Assembly: GCA_963703125.1 (NCBI GenBank)
Contig: OY969790.1
Span: 1,550,001 to 1,614,000, forward strand
DNA length: 64,000 nucleotides
DNA from: MFD04716-140 sp963703125
GTDB lineage: Bacteria > Bacteroidota > Bacteroidia > Flavobacteriales > Flavobacteriaceae
Direction: 5' to 3'
Shown: positions 18,739-28,009 of the stretch, one piece after another
Layout: the number at the start of each line of letters is the position of its first letter
Position numbering within the stretch: the stretch's first letter is position 1
Program-made: the position numbers and the translations under genes
The notes under the pieces: generated by a model
Told to the model about the DNA's origin: nothing
Database searches by the model: none
The model's input: only the letters and a program-made list of their open reading frames with translations

Positions 18739-20112
18739 CTAAACCAGTTCCTTCCGAATCTCTCTTCTGAGAAAATAAGCTGTCACAATAGTTGCCAATA
18801 GGTCTGCAATGGGGAAAGAAATCCATACACCCAACTCACCAAAAAACCTAGGCAAAATCAATATTAAAGGGATAAAAAAGAATCCTTGTCTCAACAAAGT
18901 AAGCAGTAGTGCCGGTACGGCCTTCCCAATAGCTTGAAAATAGGCAGCTCCAATCAATTGCAAAGCAATTATTGGTGTTGCTGCGAAAACCCATCGCATG
19001 GCCGCGGGAGTATGTTCAAGTACATATGCATTAACTGCCAAATCATGAACGGAAAGTCCGGGTTTGTTGCTCAGAAACAGTCCGGCAATCCCACCCGGGA
19101 AAAGAAATAATCCTACAAATACTATCGTTGCCAAAATAGCGGCATACTTAATAGCGGTATTGATACTTTCCCGTACCCTGGGATATTTTTCAGCACCGTA
19201 ATTATACCCGGCAATGGGCAAAAAGCCTTGCGTAACACCAAAAACAGGGAAAAGAGCAAACATAAGCATTCGGCCAATAATGGCGTAAACTGCAACCGAG
19301 GCTTCGCCGCCAATATCGAATAATATGTTGTTCATGAGCAGGTATACCACACTTACCAAGGCTTGGCGGGCCAAGGTTACAAAACCCAAAGAGCCTATTT
19401 CCTTCAATATGGGGAAATCAAGGCCAAAATGGCGCCAGTTGATTTTGAGCTCTGAATTTTTTGAAAGAAAAAAATAAAGGACATAGACGAAACAGAGAAA
19501 ATAACTTATAGATGTAGCCCAGGCCGCACCTTCCATTCCCCAATCAAAAACATTGATAAAAATATAATCAAGAAGGAGATTACTAATGGACGGAATTATC
19601 ATGGCAATCATTGCAAATTTGGGCTTTCCTTCGGCCCTAATTACCGTATTGCCCATCATGCACAGTGCCAAAAAAGGCACTCCATATAGTACGATGACAT
19701 AGTAAACTTTAGCGGGTTCAAAAATCGCTCCCTTTCCTCCAAAGGCCGGAATAAGACTATCCACATATACCAAACCAACAATCGCCATAAAAATGGTGAT
19801 CAATAGGGTCAAAGTGGTCTGGTTACCAAACGTCTTGAGTGCCTTTTCCTTGTTCCCGGCACCCAAAGCCCTGGATACAATACTTGAGCCTCCGATACCG
19901 ATCGCCATCCCTAAGGCACCAATAAAGAAGGAAACCGGCAATACCACGTTGATGGCCGCAATCGCAATGGATCCAATCCAATTTCCCACAAAAATGGAGT
20001 CCACCAGAATATTCAGCGACATTACCAAAATTCCAATGGAGGCAGGAACCGCCTGTTTTATTAGTAGTTTTCCAATTGGTTCGGTACCAAGGTCTGCAGA
20101 TGCTTTTGCCAT
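18739..20112 (-). CDS. MATE-family multidrug/cation efflux transporter
   Basis: A 457-residue inner-membrane protein with about twelve hydrophobic helices and the internal two-fold repeat of the family (GNWIGSIAIAAINVVLPVSF, GMAIGIGGSSIVSRALGAGN near residues 45-90; GVTQGFLPIAGYNYGAEKY in the second half). Length is normal. MATE proteins export organic cations or drugs by Na+ or H+ antiport; the substrate here cannot be told. It follows hemH on the same strand with a 95-bp gap, so it is probably separately expressed. Confidence 0.9.
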   Translation of the reverse strand: MAKASADLGTEPIGKLLIKQAVPASIGILVMSLNILVDSIFVGNWIGSIAIAAINVVLPVSFFIGALGMAIGIGGSSIVSRALGAGNKEKALKTFGNQTTLTLLITIFMAIVGLVYVDSLIPAFGGKGAIFEPAKVYYVIVLYGVPFLALCMMGNTVIRAEGKPKFAMIAMIIPSISNLLLDYIFINVFDWGMEGAAWATSISYFLCFVYVLYFFLSKNSELKINWRHFGLDFPILKEIGSLGFVTLARQALVSVVYLLMNNILFDIGGEASVAVYAIIGRMLMFALFPVFGVTQGFLPIAGYNYGAEKYPRVRESINTAIKYAAILATIVFVGLFLFPGGIAGLFLSNKPGLSVHDLAVNAYVLEHTPAAMRWVFAATPIIALQLIGAAYFQAIGKAVPALLLTLLRQGFFFIPLILILPRFFGELGVWISFPIADLLATIVTAYFLRREIRKELV

Positions 20113-20207
20113 TTAGTGCTTTGTTTTTTGATCTTCAACTTTTGGACTTAACCTATGAACAGATCCCGAAAGAAAATGGAGATTAACAAGTGCTTTTTCG
20201 GGATTTA

Positions 20208-21239
20208 TTATTCAGGAAGCCTATCGGTTGTATGCCATTCATTGACCCATTTCGCCATGACCCCAACCCACTCTTTCCCATCGTTCAAACAAGGAATATG
20301 TTTGTAATCCTTACCCCCGGCACTTTGAAATTGATGTTTGCCCTCCATGGCAATTTCTTCCAAAGTCTCCAGACAATCAGAAACAAAGGCTGCGGTTATA
20401 ACTGCCAAATTTTTCTTTCCTTCCTTTGCCAATCGTTCAAACTCAAAATCCGTGTATGGCTTTAACCAAGGGTCGTTTGGAAGACGCGACTGGAATGAAT
20501 TACTCACCTTTTCCGACGGTAATCCCAAATATTTTACAACCTGTTTCGTAGTCTCAAAACATTGGTGTCGATAACACGTATTGTGCGCGACCGAATTCGT
20601 ATTACAGCAATTCCCGTCAATTTTACAATGAAAATGGGTAGGATCGCTTTTGCGAATGTGCCTTTCAGGAATACCGTGATATGAGAAAAGAACATGGTCA
20701 TAATCAAAAGACTTTAATCCCTCCGCAATACTCTCGGAAAGCACCTTAATATACTCAACCTTATTATAAAATGCGGGAAGGGTCGTAATTTTCATGTCCC
20801 CATAAAATTCTTGCTGAACCTCCATTGTTTTTACCACAACTGTTTCATAGGAGGACATGGCATAATGCGGGTACAAGGGCACCAACAAAACATCGTCCAC
20901 ACCCTTCCCTTTCAATTGCTGCAGAGCATTTTTGATGGTCATACTGCCATATCGCATTCCCAAGGCTACCGGTATCTCTACCTCTTCCTGTACCTTTTTC
21001 GAAAAACGTTCTGAAATAACCACCAAAGGTGAACCTTCCTCCCACCATATTTTTTTATAGGCCTCGGCCGACTTTTTGGGCCTACTGCGGAGAATAATTC
21101 CCCTGACAATGATATTTCGTAACCATCGGGGAACATCAATAACGCGCTCATCCATTAAAAACTCGTCCAAATAAGGTTTTACATCCTTCGCCGTTGGGCT
21201 ATCAGGAGACCCTAGATTTACCAATAAAACTCCCTTCAT
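20208..21239 (-). CDS. hemH: Ferrochelatase
   Basis: A 343-residue protein opening MKGVLLVNLGSPDSPTAKDV, with SYHGIPERHIRKSDPTH carrying the metal-site histidine. It inserts Fe2+ into protoporphyrin to form heme. A cysteine-rich insertion (HCKIDGNCCNTNSVAHNTCY and following HQC) follows the active-site loop, as in many Bacteroidota enzymes. It stands apart from the main heme cluster but completes the pathway with hemJ. Confidence 0.95.
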   Translation of the reverse strand: MKGVLLVNLGSPDSPTAKDVKPYLDEFLMDERVIDVPRWLRNIIVRGIILRSRPKKSAEAYKKIWWEEGSPLVVISERFSKKVQEEVEIPVALGMRYGSMTIKNALQQLKGKGVDDVLLVPLYPHYAMSSYETVVVKTMEVQQEFYGDMKITTLPAFYNKVEYIKVLSESIAEGLKSFDYDHVLFSYHGIPERHIRKSDPTHFHCKIDGNCCNTNSVAHNTCYRHQCFETTKQVVKYLGLPSEKVSNSFQSRLPNDPWLKPYTDFEFERLAKEGKKNLAVITAAFVSDCLETLEEIAMEGKHQFQSAGGKDYKHIPCLNDGKEWVGVMAKWVNEWHTTDRLPE

Positions 21240-21443
21240 GTTTTCTGAATTTATAAAATGTAAAAATACTACTTGAAGTTATACTACGTTAGCATTATTC
21301 AATATAGTATAAATCGCATCCCAATAATTTGTAATCATTGTAAAAGCCATCGGCCAAATGTCAATTTCAAGTTAATTATTATTCTATATCGTCCGAACCA
21401 ATTATTTTACAACAACTTTGGCTAAAAGAACCATTTAAAATCA

Positions 21444-24400
21444 ATGCGGATATTCAGTGCTCTTATGCTACTTTTTTCATTTATTTCGATTTCCGCCCAA
21501 AAGGAAAACAGTTTACTTTGGGAAATTTCGGGGAACGGACTAAAGGAGTCGTCTTACCTGTATGGTACCATGCACGTGAGCAAAAGAATTGCTTTCAGGC
21601 TGGATGATATATTCTACGAAGCCCTTGATAAAAGCTCAATTATCGCATTGGAATCCGATCCTGACACATGGCTTGAAAATACGGATAAATTAGGTTTTTC
21701 GGGTTACGGACAGGGTAACGGATTTGTATCAAAAGGATTTTATACTATCCCTTTTGCCATGAGAAATCCGCGCAAAGAAGAAATAGCTGCGTATTTGGCC
21801 TTTGAAGACAGCAGGGTAAATAATATTCTGTACCGAACGGATGCCTATTCCCAAGATTTTGAGGAAGAAACCTATTTGGATATGTTCATTTACCAAGCAG
21901 GTAAAAAATTTGGCAAGCAAGTAGTTGCTTTGGAGGACCTTGAAGAATCTACGGCTTTGGTGGGCCGGGCAAGCTTAAATGCCATGAAGCAAAAACCCGA
22001 TGAGTGGTTGCAGAAAAAAATGCAGCAGCAAGATCCCATGAGCCTTTTGCAGGATGCCTATAGAAATAGAAATATTGCGCTTTTGGATTCCATAGACAAG
22101 GCCATGTATACCGGGCATTATCTTAAGAACATGCTCTTTATCCGCAACAAAAACATGGCTCAGCAACTTGATTCCCTTGTTCGGTTTGGCAAGGTCTTTA
22201 CGGGCATAGGTGCGGCCCATCTACCAGGAAAGGAAGGTGTAATTGCGCTTCTCAGGGATATGGGATATACGGTTAAACCCTTGCTTTCCAAGGCTACTTC
22301 AAAAGGGAAGGAACTCAAGGAAAAGTTTGAGAACTCATTGCTGGCAAACTCCTATCAAATTGCCTCCCCGGATGATGATTTCTTTAACTTGATATTGACA
22401 AACCATTTATACCCAATTTCCGAATTTATAAATACAACCTATATTTCCCCGGATCTCACCAATGGCAGTTATGTAATGGTGAACCGCATCCCCACTTTTA
22501 GTTTTTTAAAAAAGGATGTCACTTATAACATTGAAGATTTGGACAAGTTACTTTTCGAGAACATTCCGGGTAAAATTCTTGAGAAAATAAAAATCAAAAA
22601 AAACGGATTTGCCGGAATCGATATTAAAAATCAATTGAAGAACGGCGACCATCAGCGGTATCAAATATATCTGACACCTTTGGAAATACTCATTTTTAAA
22701 ATGGGCGGTGAAGGCGATTATGTACTTCAACATGCAGATACTATTTTCAATAGCCTTTCATTTAGGCAGCCCGAGGATAGGATAATCAATGTCATTTCAG
22801 GATTTGACGATTTTGAGGTAAAGATGCCTTCCCTGTACAATTTCACCAATAAAAATCGACAGGGCGACCGTCTTCTAGAGGGCTATGATTCTATAAACGG
22901 TTCCTACTATTTCATGCGGAAGGCTACCTTAAATGATTTCAATTTCATTGAGCAAGATACGTTTGAGTTGAAACAAATTCAAAGGCGATTCTATCAAGAC
23001 CTAAAACTTGACCCTGTTTTCGAAACACCCATCTCAAATTGGCAAACATCTAATGCGATAATTGATTCCGTTACGAACAAACGCCTCTATTTAAAAACCC
23101 AATTTACCAAAGGGGATTACTATTTATTGGGCATTATGACCCGCTTTCCGGATGAGGCACATGCGTACTTCTCTTCATTCAAAACTAAAGAAGCCAAATT
23201 CAATGAGCCGTTCATTAAAGTGCAGGATACCGCCATGTTCTTTAGTACGGTTACGACAGTAAAACCACCCAAATTTGTAGAAAACAGCAACAATTATTAC
23301 AACGGTAGGGCCAAACCCAAAGCATACAACGCCTTTAACAAAAAGACCGTCTATCAGAACAAAAACAATGAAGCCATAACCGTAGAGGTCAACAAATCAC
23401 ATGACTTTTTAATGTTCCCCAGTATTGATTCCGTATGGAATCTGCGCCGTAAACTTTTGGCCGACAAAAGATTCAACATTATTGATGAAAAGTTAAAATC
23501 TTCTCCGGAAGGTTATCATGAATTTGAGTTGACACTAAAAGATACTGCCAGTACGAGAAGCATTTTGGTAAAAGATGTCATAAAAGGTGGGTTGCTTTAT
23601 GAAATTAAGACCGTAATAAATTCAGCGGGTCGACCGAGCAGGTTTGTTCAGGAGTTTTTTGAAAACTTTAAGCCATCGGATACCGTCATAGGTAAAAATT
23701 TGATGACCGATAAGGCCCCGGAATTTTTCGAAGCTTTGCGAAAAAATGATAGTATTCTTACCGACGGATACCGGTTTATACAATTTAAAGAAGAGCATAT
23801 TGATTCCTTAAAATGGTATGTTTCTGAATTCGATTTTCCGGATGACAAGAAAAATATACAGGAATATCTACTTCAGAAATTGGGAAAAATTGACAATCCC
23901 AGCGTCATCCCATTTTTTAAGGATTTCTATAATAGCTCTTATAACAATTCCAATGCACAAACCAAGATTTTGCAGGCCGTAACCAAAAAAGCGGACGAAG
24001 AATCGGTTGAACTTTTACTTGATCTATTGGCGAAAGATTTACCCCTTGTTTCCAATAAATTTGAAATCCACTCCATTTTTAAGCCCTTTATGGATAGTCT
24101 TCCCATGGCCAAAAAACTATATCCAGATCTACTGGATTATAGTGCCATTGAAGAGTACAAGTCCCCTATTTTCTCTATGTTGGCGCAACTGATTTCAGAC
24201 GGACTCATTAAACCGAAGACGTACAAAAAATATCGGAAACAGATTTTGAACGATGCCAAAATTCAACTGAAACGGCAATTGGGCGTGGTAAAAGTGCAGA
24301 ATGGCAACCGAAATCAATATTCGGGCCGTAACCCCAATCAAGGTGTGCTTGAAGACTATGCCATTTTGCTCTATCCGTTTATACATGAAAAGGAAACCAC

Positions 24401-24965
24401 GCAATTCTTCCAAAGGTTGTTATTGGTGCAAGACGAGAATATCAGGACCACTTTTGTGGCCTTACTGGCAAAGGATGAGAAACCCCTCCCGAATGGAATG
24501 ATCGACTCATTGGCGGCCAATATCAACAGCCGAAATATGCTTTTCAACAAATTGCGGAAAATTGGAAAGATAGGGCTCTTTCCCAAGGCGTATCGAAATG
24601 AAAAATCCTTGGCAGAATCAATTTTATTTGACCAGAAAAATTATGATAAGGATTACGACCTTGTTGAATTTATGGACCAACGTTCATTGAGTTTTCAAGG
24701 AAAAAATGTAACAGGTTATTATTTTAAGACAAAAAATAGAATGGACTATGATAGCCAGTTCAATATGCATTTAATTGTATTTGAGAATGGAAAGGGATTG
24801 ACGACACTTCCCTTTTACAAAAATGAAGGAATGCCCATAGAGGACACCGAAACAGATCAGGAGGTGCTGGACTTTGTCACCGAAGAGTTTTTGTTAAAAG
24901 ACCGAAAAAGGGCCACTGTATACCGACCTAATAGTTATGGTGCGTATGGGTTTGGTGGGTATTAA
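21444..24965 (+). CDS. Large TraB/GumN-domain secreted protein
   Basis: A 1173-residue exported protein. After a signal peptide (MRIFSALMLLFSFISISAQ), residues about 23-285 form a TraB/GumN (erythromycin-esterase/TIKI-like) domain: SSYLYGTMHVSKR, ALESDPDTW, a KQVVALEDLEES segment and the terminal FTGIGAAHLPGKEGVIALLRDMGY. The remaining 880 residues have no recognised domain; the last third looks helical and HEAT-like. TraB domains are proposed metal-dependent proteases, but activity is unproven here. The C-terminus is rich in Gly and Tyr (SYGAYGFGGY). The next gene begins almost at once. Confidence 0.82.
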   Translation: MRIFSALMLLFSFISISAQKENSLLWEISGNGLKESSYLYGTMHVSKRIAFRLDDIFYEALDKSSIIALESDPDTWLENTDKLGFSGYGQGNGFVSKGFYTIPFAMRNPRKEEIAAYLAFEDSRVNNILYRTDAYSQDFEEETYLDMFIYQAGKKFGKQVVALEDLEESTALVGRASLNAMKQKPDEWLQKKMQQQDPMSLLQDAYRNRNIALLDSIDKAMYTGHYLKNMLFIRNKNMAQQLDSLVRFGKVFTGIGAAHLPGKEGVIALLRDMGYTVKPLLSKATSKGKELKEKFENSLLANSYQIASPDDDFFNLILTNHLYPISEFINTTYISPDLTNGSYVMVNRIPTFSFLKKDVTYNIEDLDKLLFENIPGKILEKIKIKKNGFAGIDIKNQLKNGDHQRYQIYLTPLEILIFKMGGEGDYVLQHADTIFNSLSFRQPEDRIINVISGFDDFEVKMPSLYNFTNKNRQGDRLLEGYDSINGSYYFMRKATLNDFNFIEQDTFELKQIQRRFYQDLKLDPVFETPISNWQTSNAIIDSVTNKRLYLKTQFTKGDYYLLGIMTRFPDEAHAYFSSFKTKEAKFNEPFIKVQDTAMFFSTVTTVKPPKFVENSNNYYNGRAKPKAYNAFNKKTVYQNKNNEAITVEVNKSHDFLMFPSIDSVWNLRRKLLADKRFNIIDEKLKSSPEGYHEFELTLKDTASTRSILVKDVIKGGLLYEIKTVINSAGRPSRFVQEFFENFKPSDTVIGKNLMTDKAPEFFEALRKNDSILTDGYRFIQFKEEHIDSLKWYVSEFDFPDDKKNIQEYLLQKLGKIDNPSVIPFFKDFYNSSYNNSNAQTKILQAVTKKADEESVELLLDLLAKDLPLVSNKFEIHSIFKPFMDSLPMAKKLYPDLLDYSAIEEYKSPIFSMLAQLISDGLIKPKTYKKYRKQILNDAKIQLKRQLGVVKVQNGNRNQYSGRNPNQGVLEDYAILLYPFIHEKETTQFFQRLLLVQDENIRTTFVALLAKDEKPLPNGMIDSLAANINSRNMLFNKLRKIGKIGLFPKAYRNEKSLAESILFDQKNYDKDYDLVEFMDQRSLSFQGKNVTGYYFKTKNRMDYDSQFNMHLIVFENGKGLTTLPFYKNEGMPIEDTETDQEVLDFVTEEFLLKDRKRATVYRPNSYGAYGFGGY

Positions 24966-25024
24966 AGATGTTTTGTCCGATTAGAATTCTTAAATATGTA
25001 TTTTTGGCATCTAAGTCAATCCTA

Positions 25025-25867
25025 ATGAAAGTCACTTACTTATTTTTATTGATTGTAGTTCTTACGGGGAATATATCGGCCCAACTGATTACTTGCTCCC
25101 CAGCCGATAAACAGGCTTTTAAAAACAAGACCATAGAAATTGACGGACTCCTGGAAAGCGATTTTGGGGAGACCATGGTCGCTGTGGGAAAAACTTTTAT
25201 GGGCATTCCCTATGTGGCCAAAACACTGGAAATAGGCACAACGGAAACGTTGGTCATCAACCTTCACGGATTGGATTGTACCACTTTCGTTGAGAATGTT
25301 CTGGCCTTTTCATGTATGCTCAGAAATGGGCAATCTGACTTCAATTCATTTACCAAAATATTAGAAACCATTCGGTATAAAAATGGTGTTTTGAATGGCT
25401 ATTCCTCACGTTTACATTACTTTTCAGAATGGATCGCGAACAACGAAACAAAAGGCCTGTTAAAAGATATAACCTCCGAAATTGGAGGTTTGGAAATTAA
25501 CAAGGGCATCAATTTTATGAGCAATCATCGGGATTTATATCCCTTTCTAAAGGATGATGGAAATTTTGAAAGAATAAAGGCTTCCGAGAATTACCTCAAT
25601 GCTATCTCAATTTGTGTATTGCCACAAGACCTGATCGAGGCCAACGAGCATTTGATACAAACCGGCGACATCATTGCACTCGCTACTTCCGTTGACGGAT
25701 TGGATGTGACCCATACTGGAATAGCGACCCGGGAAAAGGATGGTAGAATTCACTTGTTGCATGCTTCTACCGGATCTATGAAAGTAGAAGTATCCGAACT
25801 TCCTTTAGTTGACTACCTTAAAAAGGTTAAGAAAAATACGGGAATCATGGTCGCAAGACCTCTATAA
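25025..25867 (+). CDS. N-acetylmuramoyl-L-alanine amidase-like protein (DUF1460)
   Basis: About 280 residues. The frame is open from 24968, but the ATG at 25025 starts a clean signal peptide (MKVTYLFLLIVVLTGNISAQ) and is preferred. Cys85 in NLHGLDCTTFVENVLAF is the predicted NlpC/P60-type nucleophile of the DUF1460 family, followed by histidine segments VTHTGIATREKDGRIHLLHA. Likely acts on cell-wall peptides in the periplasm. It sits directly behind the TraB-like gene and is probably cotranscribed with it. Confidence 0.85.
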   Translation: MKVTYLFLLIVVLTGNISAQLITCSPADKQAFKNKTIEIDGLLESDFGETMVAVGKTFMGIPYVAKTLEIGTTETLVINLHGLDCTTFVENVLAFSCMLRNGQSDFNSFTKILETIRYKNGVLNGYSSRLHYFSEWIANNETKGLLKDITSEIGGLEINKGINFMSNHRDLYPFLKDDGNFERIKASENYLNAISICVLPQDLIEANEHLIQTGDIIALATSVDGLDVTHTGIATREKDGRIHLLHASTGSMKVEVSELPLVDYLKKVKKNTGIMVARPL

Positions 25868-26013
25868 AACCGACTTCACTTCCATCAAGAACCGACTGTA
25901 GGGTATGTACCTACCTTTTTCTGTATTAAAAACAAATCTGATAAGGTATTTCGCAGAACATCAACTAACCCACATCCATAAAGCCCGTCCAATTTTAAAG
26001 ACCGAAAACAAAA

Positions 26014-26046
26014 AAACCAACCAGATAGTCTCGGGTTGGTTTTTTA
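26014..26046. terminator. Bidirectional terminator between the DUF1460 and thuA-like genes
   Basis: AAAAACCAACC and GGTTGGTTTTT form an 11-bp stem around a loop of about 10 nt, with A and T runs outside. It lies between convergent genes and can serve both. Confidence 0.75.
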
Positions 26047-26064
26047 ACGAATACGATGCTTAAG

Positions 26065-26857
26065 CTATCTCCCCAAGCAATAAATGAGCCCGCCTAAGAT
26101 ATGTTTTCTAAAAGTTGGGTCATCATAAGCTTCTTTGGTATGTCCCAATCCCGTATAAAAGGCCTTTCCTCCATCGAACTCGTGATACCAAGCTATAGGA
26201 TGGTTGTCCCCATTCGCTCCTCCTTCGTAGCTAGATTCATCAAGCTTCATTAGCACATTTACATCCGCATTCATGTTCTTGTAATTATACAATTCATCAA
26301 AATGTTTCCAAGTACTATCCAAATGACTTGTTGAAGCGTGATTATTGTCAATCACCTCTATCATGGCCTCCTGTTGTTTGGGGTGGCTTAAAAACTGTGC
26401 CCCTACCAATTTATTGTACCAAGGCCAATCATACTCCGTATCGGCCGCAGCATCGGACCCCCATAAAGCTTCCACCTTCCTGAATGTAACTTTCAAAGGC
26501 TTTTTGTTGGTCGTTCCCAAGAACATCCATAGTGGTGTTCAAAAAAACAACGGTCTTATATTTTTTTAGGTTCTTAGGAGTGAACATCAAAGAATCTTCC
26601 GTATGGCTCACTACAAAATTGTTGCTTAATCCTAAAATTCGAAATGTCTCAACCCCTTTTTCAATAGCATCGTGTCGATATCCGTTCGTTTTTGAGAAAA
26701 CCAAAACAAGATCTGTATTCATTTTTAAGGGAATGGGAATATTCTGAATTGGCTCGCGTGTCTCAAATGAAGTATCCTGAACTACCTTACTTGAAAAACA
26801 AGCTGAGAAAAGAATCATACTAAAAACAAAGAGTGAAATTTTTATAAATGTTCTCAT
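26065..26857 (-). pseudogene. ThuA-domain lipoprotein gene, frameshifted
   Basis: Two overlapping frames encode one ThuA-domain protein. The first (from ATG at 26855-26857) gives a lipoprotein signal (FSMILFSAC), then VFSKTNGYRHDAIEKG and GGSFMGV; the second continues AAADTEYDWPWYNKLVGAQF to WYHEFDGGKAFYTGLGHTKE and the end at 26065. The join reads GTC CGAT GCT where GTC CAT GCT (V-H-A) is expected, so one extra G (plus-strand C at about 26454) breaks the frame at the conserved GVHAAAD motif. ThuA-like proteins are linked to sugar metabolism. Real decay or assembly error are both possible. Confidence 0.8.
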
Positions 26858-26918
26858 AATTATTTATTGGTATTGAAAATAAATCTAACAAAACGATGCC
26901 TAATAACAGAAAAAGAAA

Positions 26919-27806
26919 TCAATTGACAATGGACATTACATATTTTTTTGGAGTAGTGCCATATTTTTTCTTAAAGGCAGCGATGAAATGACTTGCGGTA
27001 CTGTAGCCCACCTTTAATCCAATTTCATTCACATTATGATTCCCTGATTCCAGAAGCTTACGCGCATGCTCCATTTTATAATCAAAAAGAAAACTATAGA
27101 CCGAATCGCCGTAGATTTGTTTAAATCCTTCTTTCAACTTTTTAAGGCTCAACCCAATTTCTTCAGATAATTCTATCAATGTTGGAGGTTCTACCATACG
27201 CGCTATCATAATTTCCTTCGCCCTTCTGATCCGTTTCACATTGTCCTCATCAACCAAGAAAGGGCACTGCTCCAAATCGGCATCACCACTTTTATTAAAA
27301 TATAATGAAATGAGCTCATACACTTTTCCTTTTATATAAAGCGATTTTATAGATGGGTGCAGGTTGTAGTTCATGACCTGACTTAGGACGACTGCAATGG
27401 CAGGTGAAAACCGTTCTTGGGAATAATATTTCTTTTCCTTATTTTCTGTGGTAAGGAAGGGAATAAAATCGGCCTCCCTTGAAAATAGTGAATGAAATTT
27501 ACGAATGGTCATTATGACCGAAACCATCCATGAATTTGGCGCAAGTTCCATATTAATGGGCAATGCCAATTGGGTATTGTAGAGCAATAATGAATTCTCC
27601 TCAGAAATATCAAGTGCATAGGTACCCTCGTTAAAAATAAACTTTGAATGCCCCTTCAAGCAAAAATGAAACTGAATGAAGCTACTGTCTATTTCACGCG
27701 TAACTTTTTGTACCTGGTCGGTATCATTTTGCATTTTTAGGACAAAAAAACCATCCTCAACAAACACCTCATTAAGTGAACCTATAGCGTTATTTTCAGC
27801 TTCCAT
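26919..27806 (-). CDS. AraC-family transcriptional regulator next to hemA
   Basis: A 295-residue protein with an N-terminal cupin-like sensing region and a C-terminal double HTH of the AraC type (LIELSEEIGLSLKKLKEGFK; VNEIGLKVGYSTASHFIAAF then KKKYGTTPKKY). It is divergent from hemA with a 203-bp spacer, an arrangement that makes control of the hemA operon plausible but is not proof. Ligand unknown. Confidence 0.88.
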   Translation of the reverse strand: MEAENNAIGSLNEVFVEDGFFVLKMQNDTDQVQKVTREIDSSFIQFHFCLKGHSKFIFNEGTYALDISEENSLLLYNTQLALPINMELAPNSWMVSVIMTIRKFHSLFSREADFIPFLTTENKEKKYYSQERFSPAIAVVLSQVMNYNLHPSIKSLYIKGKVYELISLYFNKSGDADLEQCPFLVDEDNVKRIRRAKEIMIARMVEPPTLIELSEEIGLSLKKLKEGFKQIYGDSVYSFLFDYKMEHARKLLESGNHNVNEIGLKVGYSTASHFIAAFKKKYGTTPKKYVMSIVN

Positions 27807-27982
27807 ATACCATCACAAAAGTTGCGTTTCTATTTAGAAACGTTCTAAATAGAATTCATCACAAACGTACTATTTATTGTAAATTTATCGAAAATGCCCC
27901 ACTTTTTAACGAAAAAAGGCCTAAAATTTAAAATTCGATACTTATTGTTCCTCTAGCGTTATTTTTATTCGGATTGTGCATC

Positions 27983-27990
27983 TATTTTTG
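27983..27990 (+). promoter_or_regulatory. -7 promoter box (TATTTTTG) upstream of hemA
   Basis: TATTTTTG matches TAnnTTTG and ends 19 bp before the hemA ATG. No clear -33 element was found, which would fit a promoter that needs an activator such as the divergent AraC protein (inference). Confidence 0.45.
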
Positions 27991-28009
27991 TGACCGTTTG
28001 AAGTAGTGC

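Noticed and set aside
20162..20203. TCCCGAAA...TTTTCGGGA as the hemH terminator
   Set aside because: The loop is more than 20 nt and there is no clean T tract on the hemH strand, so support is too weak.
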